Shown here one piece after another: positions 1 through 5,498 of a stretch of 8,239 nt of DNA. Below the pieces are notes generated by a model. The model was not told where the DNA came from. It made no database searches and worked only from the letters and a program-made list of their open reading frames with translations. The DNA is taken from assembly GCA_030834045.1 (NCBI GenBank), contig JAURFZ010000054.1, positions 1 through 8,239 of the forward strand, read 5' to 3'. The translations under genes and the position numbers were made by a program. How positions within the stretch are numbered: the first letter of the stretch is position 1; every line of letters begins with the position of its first letter. This DNA is from Burkholderiales bacterium. GTDB taxonomy: Bacteria; Pseudomonadota; Gammaproteobacteria; Burkholderiales; Burkholderiaceae_A.

Positions 1-282
1 GCCAAGCTTTTGCATCTCGGCAATGACCTGAAGGGTGAGCGTGGTTTTACCGGAGGACTCGGGCCCATAAATTTCAACCACTCGGCCGCGCGGCAGGCCA
101 CCCACGCCCAGGGCGATGTCGAGGCCAAGTGAGCCCGTAGAGACGGTTTGAATGTCGGGCGCGACCTCGTTTTCGCCCATTTTCATAATGGAGCCCTTGC
201 CGAATTGTTTTTCAATTTGGGCAATGGCAGCCGCGAGTGCCTTGGCTTTTTCAGCGCGGTTTTTGGTTTGAAGATCGTCCAT
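1..282 (-). CDS. recA: Recombinase A, 3'-truncated by window edge
   Basis: RecA forms ATP-dependent filaments on single-stranded DNA, drives strand exchange, and triggers LexA self-cleavage in the SOS response. The first 94 residues are present. They run from a short variable N-terminus (MDDLQTKNRAEKAKAL) through the oligomerisation segment AQIEKQFGKGSIM to STGSLGLDIALGVGGLPRGR, and include the Walker A motif GPESSGKT followed by TLTLQVIAEMQK. The ATG at 282 has a strong ribosome site, AAAGGA (292-287), four bases upstream. About three quarters of the usual 340-350 residue protein lies beyond the window. The gene has its own LexA-controlled promoter but could also receive read-through from pncC, since no terminator is visible between them. 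Confidence 0.98.
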   Translation of the reverse strand, partial: MDDLQTKNRAEKAKALAAAIAQIEKQFGKGSIMKMGENEVAPDIQTVSTGSLGLDIALGVGGLPRGRVVEIYGPESSGKTTLTLQVIAEMQKLG

Positions 283-317
283 GGTGTCCTTTCAAAAAGC
301 GAGTCAGGTTGAGACGT

Positions 318-346
318 ACAATACTGTATAAAAAGTCAGTATTCAA
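318..346 (-). promoter_or_regulatory. Sigma-70-type recA promoter
   Basis: Reading the minus strand, a -35-like TTGAAT (346-341) and a -10-like TATTGT (323-318) are separated by 17 bases. The spacer is largely occupied by the LexA box, the same layout as the well-known E. coli recA promoter. The -10 element ends about 35 bases before the recA ATG. The hexamers are imperfect but correctly spaced, and the promoter falls in the only sizeable non-coding gap of the window. Confidence 0.8.
322..341 (-). promoter_or_regulatory. LexA (SOS) box of recA
   Basis: The plus strand reads TACTGTATAAAAAGTCAGTA. It is an imperfect palindrome with CTG at 324-326 and CAG at 337-339 separated by ten bases, matching the proteobacterial LexA consensus CTGT-N8-ACAG except for one base (T instead of A before CAG). 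It overlaps the promoter spacer and the start of the -10 element, so bound LexA should block RNA polymerase. This predicts DNA-damage induction of recA. Confidence 0.9.
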
Positions 347-367
347 GTGGGGTTTGATGGTAATTTT

Positions 368-1018
368 TTAGGGCGTTGCCGGTCTTGCGAGAAGATGGCC
401 GAAGAGGCCCGCCAAGGCATACCAGGCGGCCTGCTGTTGAATGGCCTCGCGGTTACCGGCAAACCGCTGGCAGCTCGACCAGGTCTGCCTGGGTAGGCCC
501 TTGGAATGCTGCCTATCGAACTCGGCCCAGGCAAACCAGACCAGGCCCACAGGCTTTTCATTGGACCCCCCAGTTGGCCCTGCAACGCCGGTAATTGCAG
601 CGGTCAGGAAGGGCCCTGTGGAAAAAGGGGTGTTGAAAGACCGTCCCTTGGCCAACGGGCTCGCTAACTGGCCAAGGCCCTCGGCCATGGCACGAGCCAC
701 AGGCTCACTTACCGCCCCGTGAGTTTCAAAAAAGGCGAAGGGGACCTGTAATTGATGCATCTTCACGGCGTTGGAATAGCTCACCACGCCGCCTTCAAAC
801 CATTGGCTTGAGCCGGCAATACGGGTGAGCCAGCTTGATGCAAGCCCACCGGTGCAGGATTCCGCAAGGGCAATTCGAGCCCCTGAGCGCTGGGCCGCCC
901 ATCCCAAGGACAGGCCAAGCAGATTCACTGCACCTTCGTGAAAGACCCATGGCGCAGGCCTAGGGGGCATCGGCGGCATCGGCGGCATCGGCGGCATCGG
1001 CGGCATGGGCTGAGTCAA
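368..1018 (-). CDS. pncC: Nicotinamide-nucleotide amidohydrolase PncC (CinA C-terminal domain)
   Basis: Stand-alone CinA C-terminal proteins deamidate nicotinamide mononucleotide to nicotinate mononucleotide, recycling NMN released by NAD-dependent DNA ligase and other reactions. Motifs are AESCTGG (52-58, with the family's conserved Ser), IAGSSQWFEGGVVSYSNAVK (67-86), HGAVSEPV (100-107), GVAGPTGGS (144-152) and KPVGLVWFA (155-163). Numbering assumes the TTG at 1018, which overlaps the pgpA stop as TTGA and gives 216 residues. Five in-frame ATGs follow at 1006, 997, 988, 979 and 970, all inside a Met-Pro-Pro repeat, and no start has a good Shine-Dalgarno. The domain itself begins at about residue 28. 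Against E. coli PncC as remembered, about 15 extra residues sit near 120-135. There is no N-terminal CinA (MoaB-like) domain. recA lies downstream, as in many bacteria. Confidence 0.93.
   Translation of the reverse strand: MTQPMPPMPPMPPMPPMPPRPAPWVFHEGAVNLLGLSLGWAAQRSGARIALAESCTGGLASSWLTRIAGSSQWFEGGVVSYSNAVKMHQLQVPFAFFETHGAVSEPVARAMAEGLGQLASPLAKGRSFNTPFSTGPFLTAAITGVAGPTGGSNEKPVGLVWFAWAEFDRQHSKGLPRQTWSSCQRFAGNREAIQQQAAWYALAGLFGHLLARPATP
962..1006 (-). repeat. 9-bp tandem repeat encoding Met-Pro-Pro at the PncC N-terminus
   Basis: The plus strand carries four perfect tandem copies of CGGCGGCAT at 971-979, 980-988, 989-997 and 998-1006, plus a degenerate copy at 962-970 (AGGGGGCAT, two mismatches). 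On the coding strand each unit reads ATG CCG CCG or nearly so, giving five consecutive Met-Pro-Pro units at residues 5-19 of PncC counted from the TTG. A change in copy number would keep the frame. Each unit also brings a potential ATG start, so copy number could alter the number of usable start sites. Confidence 0.95.
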
Positions 1019-1590
1019 ACAAGAACCCCGACGCGAACCAGAATAGCAATAACAAGCAGGGTGAGACCCGCGGCTGCAAGGTCATCGGCCATGACCCCGA
1101 AGCCACCCTTTAGCCTGCGATCAAGCCAGCCCACGGGAGGCGGCTTCAGGATGTCAAAGAATCGGAACAGAAAAAAGGCAAGCCCCGTTAAAACCCAGTC
1201 GTTGGGAGGAAAAGCAAGGCCTGAGGGGCCAAGGACACTGTCGGTTGCAAGATCGCGGGGAAGCACAAGGAGAACGAGCCAAAAGGCCCAGATCTCATCG
1301 ATGACGATGCTTGAATGGTCCTCTGTTCCCAGCGCCCGTGTCGTACGCGCACAGGCCCAGACCGCAAGCGGAAAGCTAGTAAGCAGAATAAGCCAGAGGG
1401 TGGTGGTTGAGAAGAACTGCTCGAGCACCAAAAAACTCCCCCAGGCCCAGAGGGTGCCCGCGGTTCCCGGGCCGACGGGTGAGAGCCCTGAGCCCGCCCC
1501 AAGCGCGAAAAAGTAGGCGGGATGCCGAAGGAGAATGGCCTGCGGTAGAGGGGGCAAGGACGGCGTGGTCTCTGTTTGTTCCAATTGCAT
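1015..1590 (-). CDS. pgpA: Phosphatidylglycerophosphatase A
   Basis: PgpA is an inner-membrane phosphatase that removes the terminal phosphate from phosphatidylglycerophosphate to give phosphatidylglycerol. The 191-residue protein has the glycine/proline-rich GAGSGLSPVGPGTAGTL (31-47), the acidic motif DHSSIVIDEIW (91-101), FRFFDILKPPPVGWLDR (142-158) and GGFGVMADDLAA (162-173), which match the family's conserved blocks. Hydrophobic segments at about 46-80, 99-110, 132-148 and 171-190 fit a multi-pass membrane protein. The ATG at 1590 shares one base with the thiL stop (TAATG), and AAGAGA lies five bases upstream. The TGA overlaps the presumed TTG start of pncC. The thiL-pgpA pairing is common in proteobacteria. 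Confidence 0.95.
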   Translation of the reverse strand: MQLEQTETTPSLPPLPQAILLRHPAYFFALGAGSGLSPVGPGTAGTLWAWGSFLVLEQFFSTTTLWLILLTSFPLAVWACARTTRALGTEDHSSIVIDEIWAFWLVLLVLPRDLATDSVLGPSGLAFPPNDWVLTGLAFFLFRFFDILKPPPVGWLDRRLKGGFGVMADDLAAAGLTLLVIAILVRVGVLV

Positions 1591-2660
1591 TAGGTCTCTT
1601 GGTCACCCGCCGGCTGAAAATGATTAAACCCCGCAAGTGCATCTTGGCTCAAAGAGAGCACTTGGCCCTCAAGCCCATACCATCGGTTCTGCCCCATGTC
1701 GGTAGTTGCGGGCTGGCCCGCCGGGCAGGCTTGCCTCAGGTCCACTCTGCCAATGGGGGTGAGCCTAAGGTTGAGTTGCAAGGCAAGTGCCAAAATGGCG
1801 GGCCTTGCGGCAAGGGGCGCGGCGAAAAGAAGTTCGTATTCATCACCGCTGCGCACCGCCAAAAGGCAGGCCTGCTGAAGGTCGAGATCGTTGCGGCTGA
1901 CGGCCGCCTTTAATTCGGGGCCGAGGCACTGGCTAAGTGACTGAAGATAGACATGGGCGGTCAGCTCGAGCCCCTGCGAGCGAGCCTGGGAGCGCTCAAG
2001 CAAGTGCCCAAGCTCGCTTGCAAGCCCATCTGAAATATCGATAGCCGCATGGGCAAGCTGCTGGTTGCGAAGCGCCTGGCCCAGAGCCAGCCGGGGCTGC
2101 GGCCAGAGAAGCTTGTTCGCGTAGGGCTTATGCTTGAGGGCATACATTCCATCCCCAAGGCTTCCCGATACCCAGAGTTCATCGCCGGGCTGAAGACCCT
2201 CGCGTAACAGGGCCTGCCCTAAGGGCACAAGGCCCATGGCAGTTACCACCACGGCCTCTTCGGCCTGAACACTCACCGTGTCACCCCCCACAAGGCTAAT
2301 GCCATGCTCGAGGGCAAGTGCATTGAGACCTTTGGAAAAGGCCTCAAGCCAAGGCTTGCGAATGCAACGCAGGTGAAGATTGAGTGTGAAAGCCCAGGGC
2401 TTTGCGCCCATGGCGGCAAGATCGGAAAGACTGACAGCCAGAGCCTTATGGCCTAGGGCGGTCGGATCGACATCAGAAAGGTAGTGCCGGTTCTCCACCA
2501 AAGAATCGGTCGTCACCACAAGCTGCTGGCCCTGCGGTATTGGGGCAAGCAGCGCGGCGTCATCCCCAATACCAAGCGACTGCTTATGGTCTAGGCCATT
2601 GCCCTGCTGGGCCGCAGACGAGCCCGCGAAGTAGGCTTGAATGAGACCGAATTCATCCAT
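1590..2660 (-). CDS. thiL: Thiamine-monophosphate kinase
   Basis: ThiL phosphorylates thiamine monophosphate with ATP to give thiamine diphosphate, the active cofactor. The 356-residue product begins MDEFGLI. It shows GIGDDAALL (30-38), TTDSLVENRHY (50-60), LGHKALAVSLSDLAAMGAKP (69-88), GGDTV (125-129), DISDGLASELGHL (208-220), SGDEYELLF (271-279) and a closing GFNHF (344-348). These are the acidic metal/nucleotide motifs and the C-terminal lobe expected of the AIR-synthase-like fold. I chose the ATG at 2660, which overlaps nusB by eight bases (ATGGATGA) and begins at the conserved EF-L-I segment. The alternative ATG at 2705 adds 15 residues, overlaps nusB by 53 bases and has a better GAAGG ribosome site. 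The stop overlaps the pgpA start as TAATG. Confidence 0.95.
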   Translation of the reverse strand: MDEFGLIQAYFAGSSAAQQGNGLDHKQSLGIGDDAALLAPIPQGQQLVVTTDSLVENRHYLSDVDPTALGHKALAVSLSDLAAMGAKPWAFTLNLHLRCIRKPWLEAFSKGLNALALEHGISLVGGDTVSVQAEEAVVVTAMGLVPLGQALLREGLQPGDELWVSGSLGDGMYALKHKPYANKLLWPQPRLALGQALRNQQLAHAAIDISDGLASELGHLLERSQARSQGLELTAHVYLQSLSQCLGPELKAAVSRNDLDLQQACLLAVRSGDEYELLFAAPLAARPAILALALQLNLRLTPIGRVDLRQACPAGQPATTDMGQNRWYGLEGQVLSLSQDALAGFNHFQPAGDQET

Positions 2661-3087
2661 GGGGCCTAAGCTCAGGGGCAAGTCGATCGAGAACACCGTT
2701 GACATAGCGATGGCCTTCGTTGCCCCCAAGGGATTTGGCAAGCTCGATGGCCTCGTTAATAACAACCCTGTAGGGCACCTCGGGGTGATGGCAAAGCTCG
2801 TAAACGCTGAGCAACAAAATGGCATGCTCAACGGGGGACAACTCGACAAGGGGTCGGTCCATAACTTTGGTAACGGACTGCCTCAGGGATTCAACATGGG
2901 TGACTGCACCAAAAAAGCAGTCTTTGAAATACTCCATGTCCGCCCCCTTGCCTTCTTCAGACTCGGTAACAACGAAGGCCTCAATTTCGCCAAGCGGTTG
3001 CTGAGCCAGGAGCCACTGATAGAGAGCCTGAACCGATAAGAGCCTTGAGAGACGGCGGGCACTTCGACCGCGTGAGTCAGGCCGCAT
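2653..3087 (-). CDS. nusB: Transcription antitermination factor NusB
   Basis: NusB binds boxA RNA with NusE (ribosomal protein S10) and supports antitermination, especially on rRNA operons. The 144-residue all-alpha protein shows RRLSRLLSVQALYQW (11-25), RPLVELSPVEHAILLLSVYEL (starting at 78), VPYRVVINEAIELAKSLGG (104-122) and HRYVNGVLDRLAPELR (126-141), all typical of the family. I chose the ATG at 3087 because it starts just before the domain and overlaps ribH by 11 bases. The open frame continues upstream inside ribH, but that part is an out-of-frame translation of ribH. The ribosome site is weak, so coupling to ribH is likely. The last codons overlap the preferred thiL start by eight bases. 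Confidence 0.96.
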   Translation of the reverse strand: MRPDSRGRSARRLSRLLSVQALYQWLLAQQPLGEIEAFVVTESEEGKGADMEYFKDCFFGAVTHVESLRQSVTKVMDRPLVELSPVEHAILLLSVYELCHHPEVPYRVVINEAIELAKSLGGNEGHRYVNGVLDRLAPELRPHG

Positions 3088-3571
3088 CGTCGTCGTCCGC
3101 AGCAACCTCGTCATCGATGGCAAGCATGAGGTTGGCCATCTCAACGGCAACAAGGCCTGCCTCGTGGCCTTTGATGTCAGCACGTTCCTCGGCCTGCTCG
3201 TCGGTGTTGGTGGTAAGAACCCCATTGGCGATGGGAATACGAAAATCGAGCGAGACCCTTTGAATGCCCGCGGCCGACTGATCACTCACAAGCTCGAAGT
3301 GGTAGGTCTCTCCGCGAATAACAGCACCGAGCGCAACAAGCCCATCAAACTGACCAGTCTCGGCAAGTTGAGCAAGGGCCAGTGGAATCTCAAGGGCTCC
3401 CGGCACCGAGACCACCGTAATGTCAGTGCCTGCAACACCCGCCTCATTGAGCCCGCGAAGGCAAGATGTCTCTAGCGCCTTGGTGATGGAGGGATTGAAC
3501 CGGGCCACGACCAGTCCGATGCGCAGCCCTTCGCCATTGAGCTCAGGATCAATACGATAGGCGCTCGTCAT
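3077..3571 (-). CDS. ribH: 6,7-dimethyl-8-ribityllumazine synthase
   Basis: Lumazine synthase condenses the RibD-derived pyrimidine (after dephosphorylation) with the RibB product to give the riboflavin synthase substrate. The 164-residue sequence has the family's core: RIGLVVARFNPSIT (17-30), VPGALEIPLA (56-65), GAVIRGETYHFE (82-93) with the expected catalytic His91, and GVLTTNTDEQAEERA (117-131). The C-terminus is strongly acidic: IDDEVAADDDDAA (152-164). The ATG at 3571 is preceded by GAAAGA at a good distance, and translation begins just before the domain, so the start is well supported. The 3' end overlaps nusB by 11 bases, a pairing common in proteobacteria. Position and orientation fit co-expression with ribD, ribE and ribBA. 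Confidence 0.97.
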   Translation of the reverse strand: MTSAYRIDPELNGEGLRIGLVVARFNPSITKALETSCLRGLNEAGVAGTDITVVSVPGALEIPLALAQLAETGQFDGLVALGAVIRGETYHFELVSDQSAAGIQRVSLDFRIPIANGVLTTNTDEQAEERADIKGHEAGLVAVEMANLMLAIDDEVAADDDDAA

Positions 3572-3618
3572 AGTGCGGGTCTTTCAAATTGGAGGGAAGG
3601 GGAAAAGGCATGCACCAT
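3568..3618 (-). other. Possible 16-codon bridging frame between ribBA and ribH
   Basis: An ATG overlaps the ribBA stop as TAATG. It opens a frame encoding MVHAFSPSLQFERPAL, whose TGA overlaps the ribH start as ATGA. The frame therefore spans the 46-base ribBA-ribH gap exactly. It could pass terminating ribosomes from ribBA on to ribH, or it could be chance, since a stop-free run this short is common. The start has no obvious Shine-Dalgarno, so re-initiation would be needed. On the coding strand, 3608 to 3591 is an 18-base all-pyrimidine run ending in CCCTCC. GAAAGA (3585-3580), eight bases before the ribH ATG, is the likely ribH ribosome site. No protein family is recognised. Confidence 0.25.
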
Positions 3619-4751
3619 TAGTCGTGCAGACCGGCCTCGGGCTGGTAGCCCGTTACCTCAAGGCCAAAGCCTGCCATGCTCGGCATCTTACGGGGTCGGG
3701 CGAGCAGGCGCATTTTTCCAACCCCAACATGACGAAGAATGGCCGCACCAAGGCCGTAGCTTCGAAGGGACTGACTTGAGACTGGCGAGGGTGGCACCGC
3801 CGAAATGGACTGACCGTTCATCTGGGCGAGAATGGTCTGGGCCGAAGGTGCCGTGTTCAGTAGAACAAGAACGCCGCAGCCTGCCGACTCGATGGCTGCA
3901 AGCGCTGCGGGAATGGGCCAGCTGTGATTTGGGTTTTTACTGTCAATCCAGTCAAGCAGGCTAGCCGGTTCGTGAACCCGCGCCAGGGTCTCGAGGTTCG
4001 GCTCTGGCTTTCCAAAAACAAGGGCCATATGAGGCTGGCCACTGGCCTTATCGGTAAAGGCCACCAGTCTCCAGGGCTTACCCTGAAGCGTAATGGCCCG
4101 GTCGGCAATTTCCTCCACAAGACTCTCGTGGGAACTGCGGTACTGAATGAGGTTGGCAATGGAGCCCAGCATGAGCTGATGGGTTTTTGCAAACTGAACC
4201 AGGTCGGGCAGTCGTGCCATGGAGCCGTCGTCGTTCAGAATTTCGCAGATAACGGCCGAAGGACTGCGGCCCGCCAATGCGGCCAGGTCGCAGCCCGCCT
4301 CGGTATGACCAGCCCGAGTCAGCACCCCCCCGGCCTGAGCCATCAGGGGAAAGATGTGGCCTGGCTGAACCAGGTGGTCGGGTTGGGCATCGGGGGCAAC
4401 AGCCGCCTGGATGGTGCGCGCCCGATCGGCAGCACTTATTCCCGTGGTCACGCCTGTGGCTGCCTCGATGGAAAGCGTAAAGGCTGTGCCGTGCGAGGAC
4501 TTATTCTGGTTGACCATTAGCGGCAAGTTCAGCTGACGGCAACGGTCTTGGGTTAGGGTGAGGCAAATTAACCCTCTGCCGTAGCGCGCCATAAAGTTTA
4601 TGGCCTGCGGTGTCACGGCATCGGCGGCCATAACCAGGTCGCCCTCATTCTCGCGGTCTTCGTCATCAACAAGCACCACCATCCTGCCCTGGCCAATGGC
4701 CTGAATAAGCTGCTCGGAAGAGGCCATTTCTAGAAGATCGTGCTCTGTCAT
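3618..4751 (-). CDS. ribBA: DHBP synthase fused to a degenerate GTP cyclohydrolase II-like domain (RibBX type)
   Basis: The N-terminal half (about 1-205) is 3,4-dihydroxy-2-butanone 4-phosphate synthase, which supplies the four-carbon unit for lumazine synthase from ribulose 5-phosphate. Motifs are DDEDRENEGDL (29-39), SSHGTAFTLSIEA (85-97), TGISAADRA (103-111), and GHIFPL through RAGHTEA with the expected metal-binding His149. The C-terminal half (about 210-377) aligns by eye with RibA only near its end (SYGLGAAILRHVGVGKMRLL, RPRK, GFGLEV). The RibA zinc motif (HSxCxTGD, then CDC) is replaced by RVHEPASLLDW, and QEGRGIG is missing. The only cysteine in this half is C292. GTP cyclohydrolase II activity is therefore very unlikely. 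Such RibB-RibX proteins are a known proteobacterial variant. The ATG overlaps the ribE stop by four bases, with AAGG about nine bases upstream. Confidence 0.95.
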   Translation of the reverse strand: MTEHDLLEMASSEQLIQAIGQGRMVVLVDDEDRENEGDLVMAADAVTPQAINFMARYGRGLICLTLTQDRCRQLNLPLMVNQNKSSHGTAFTLSIEAATGVTTGISAADRARTIQAAVAPDAQPDHLVQPGHIFPLMAQAGGVLTRAGHTEAGCDLAALAGRSPSAVICEILNDDGSMARLPDLVQFAKTHQLMLGSIANLIQYRSSHESLVEEIADRAITLQGKPWRLVAFTDKASGQPHMALVFGKPEPNLETLARVHEPASLLDWIDSKNPNHSWPIPAALAAIESAGCGVLVLLNTAPSAQTILAQMNGQSISAVPPSPVSSQSLRSYGLGAAILRHVGVGKMRLLARPRKMPSMAGFGLEVTGYQPEAGLHD

Positions 4752-5479
4752 GCGTGAGGGCCTTGTAAAGGCGTATCAGAACCAGGGGCTGCGGCAGGCC
4801 CAGCGGCATGGCCAGGGGCTGCCGGCCAACGCCCACCAGCAAGCATTGATTCAAGCACACGGGACACCTGCCGTGCAATGGGATCCACCTCAAGGTTAAG
4901 CCGATCGCCAACCCCAACCCGAGAAAAGAGAGTCTTCTTCCATGTATGCGGAATAAGGTTGATGCTCATTTCGGTCTGCCCATCACGATCTGTCACCGCG
5001 TTCACCGTAAGGCTCACACCATGAACAGAGACTGAGCCTTTTTCAGTAATAAACATGGAAAGGCTTGGGGGAACCTCAAGCAGCAGCTCGTTTGATTCGT
5101 CGCGCGAATGCAGACCGGCAACGCGCGCTGTGCCATCGACATGGCCTGAGACGATGTGCCCACCCAGGCGATCGTTAGCACGGAGCGCCTTCTCAAGATG
5201 CACGGGGCCAGGCTGGTCGAGGCCCACAGTTCGGTTGAGGCTCTCCCGCGAGATGTCAAAAAAACAGCCCTGACCTGTGGGTGAGATCACCGTCATGCAG
5301 GCACCATTAACTGAAATAGAATCGCCCTCGGAAATGTCGCTTGAGTCAAGATCGCCCCAGAGAAGATGAACACGAAGGCCCTGCGCATCGGAATAGGGGC
5401 TGGCCTGATGCGACAGAACCTGGGACTGAGACATAACCCCTTCGATGCGCCCAATGGCCTGAACGATCCCAGTAAACAT
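4748..5479 (-). CDS. ribE: Riboflavin synthase (alpha chain)
   Basis: This enzyme dismutates two 6,7-dimethyl-8-ribityllumazine molecules into riboflavin and the pyrimidine that RibH reuses. The gene is called ribC in E. coli. The start at 5479 gives the diagnostic N-terminus MFTGIVQAIG. Upstream in-frame sequence lies inside ribD in another frame and is not family-like. Two tandem lumazine-binding halves are visible: half one (about 1-97) with GDSISVNGACMTV (52-64), and half two (about 98-200) with GGHIVSGHVDG (106-116), KGSVSVHGVSLTVN (147-160) and NLIPHTW (174-180). The 243-residue length exceeds the usual 200-220 because of an Ala/Pro/Gly-rich tail from about residue 214. A TAAGG only two bases from the ATG is a poorly spaced ribosome site. 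The stop overlaps the ribBA start as ATGA. Confidence 0.96.
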   Translation of the reverse strand: MFTGIVQAIGRIEGVMSQSQVLSHQASPYSDAQGLRVHLLWGDLDSSDISEGDSISVNGACMTVISPTGQGCFFDISRESLNRTVGLDQPGPVHLEKALRANDRLGGHIVSGHVDGTARVAGLHSRDESNELLLEVPPSLSMFITEKGSVSVHGVSLTVNAVTDRDGQTEMSINLIPHTWKKTLFSRVGVGDRLNLEVDPIARQVSRVLESMLAGGRWPAAPGHAAGPAAAPGSDTPLQGPHA

Positions 5480-5498
5480 AGCCTTAGAGTGTAATGAG

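Noticed and set aside
283..370. Intrinsic terminator after pncC
   Set aside because: The T/A-rich stretch near 362-370 overlaps the stop codon and has no GC-rich hairpin before it.
962..1006. CRISPR-like or structural repeat array
   Set aside because: The units are 9 bp, directly adjacent with no spacers, and in frame within pncC, so this is a coding microsatellite-type repeat.
938..1516. Plus-strand frame with Arg-Arg-His repeats opposite pgpA and pncC
   Set aside because: The repeats are just the other-strand reading of the Met-Pro-Pro array, and the rest is antisense to pgpA.
3088..3285. N-terminal extension of NusB upstream of 3087
   Set aside because: It is an out-of-frame reading of ribH with no NusB similarity.
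3568..3620. FMN riboswitch upstream of a riboflavin gene
   Set aside because: The 46-base gap is far too short for the roughly 130-base FMN element, and none of its conserved helices could be recognised here or in the other gaps.
3924..4520. Long plus-strand open frame (about 198 codons) opposite ribBA
   Set aside because: It lies wholly antisense to the well-conserved RibB coding sequence, shows no recognisable domain, and is expected as a shadow in GC-rich DNA.
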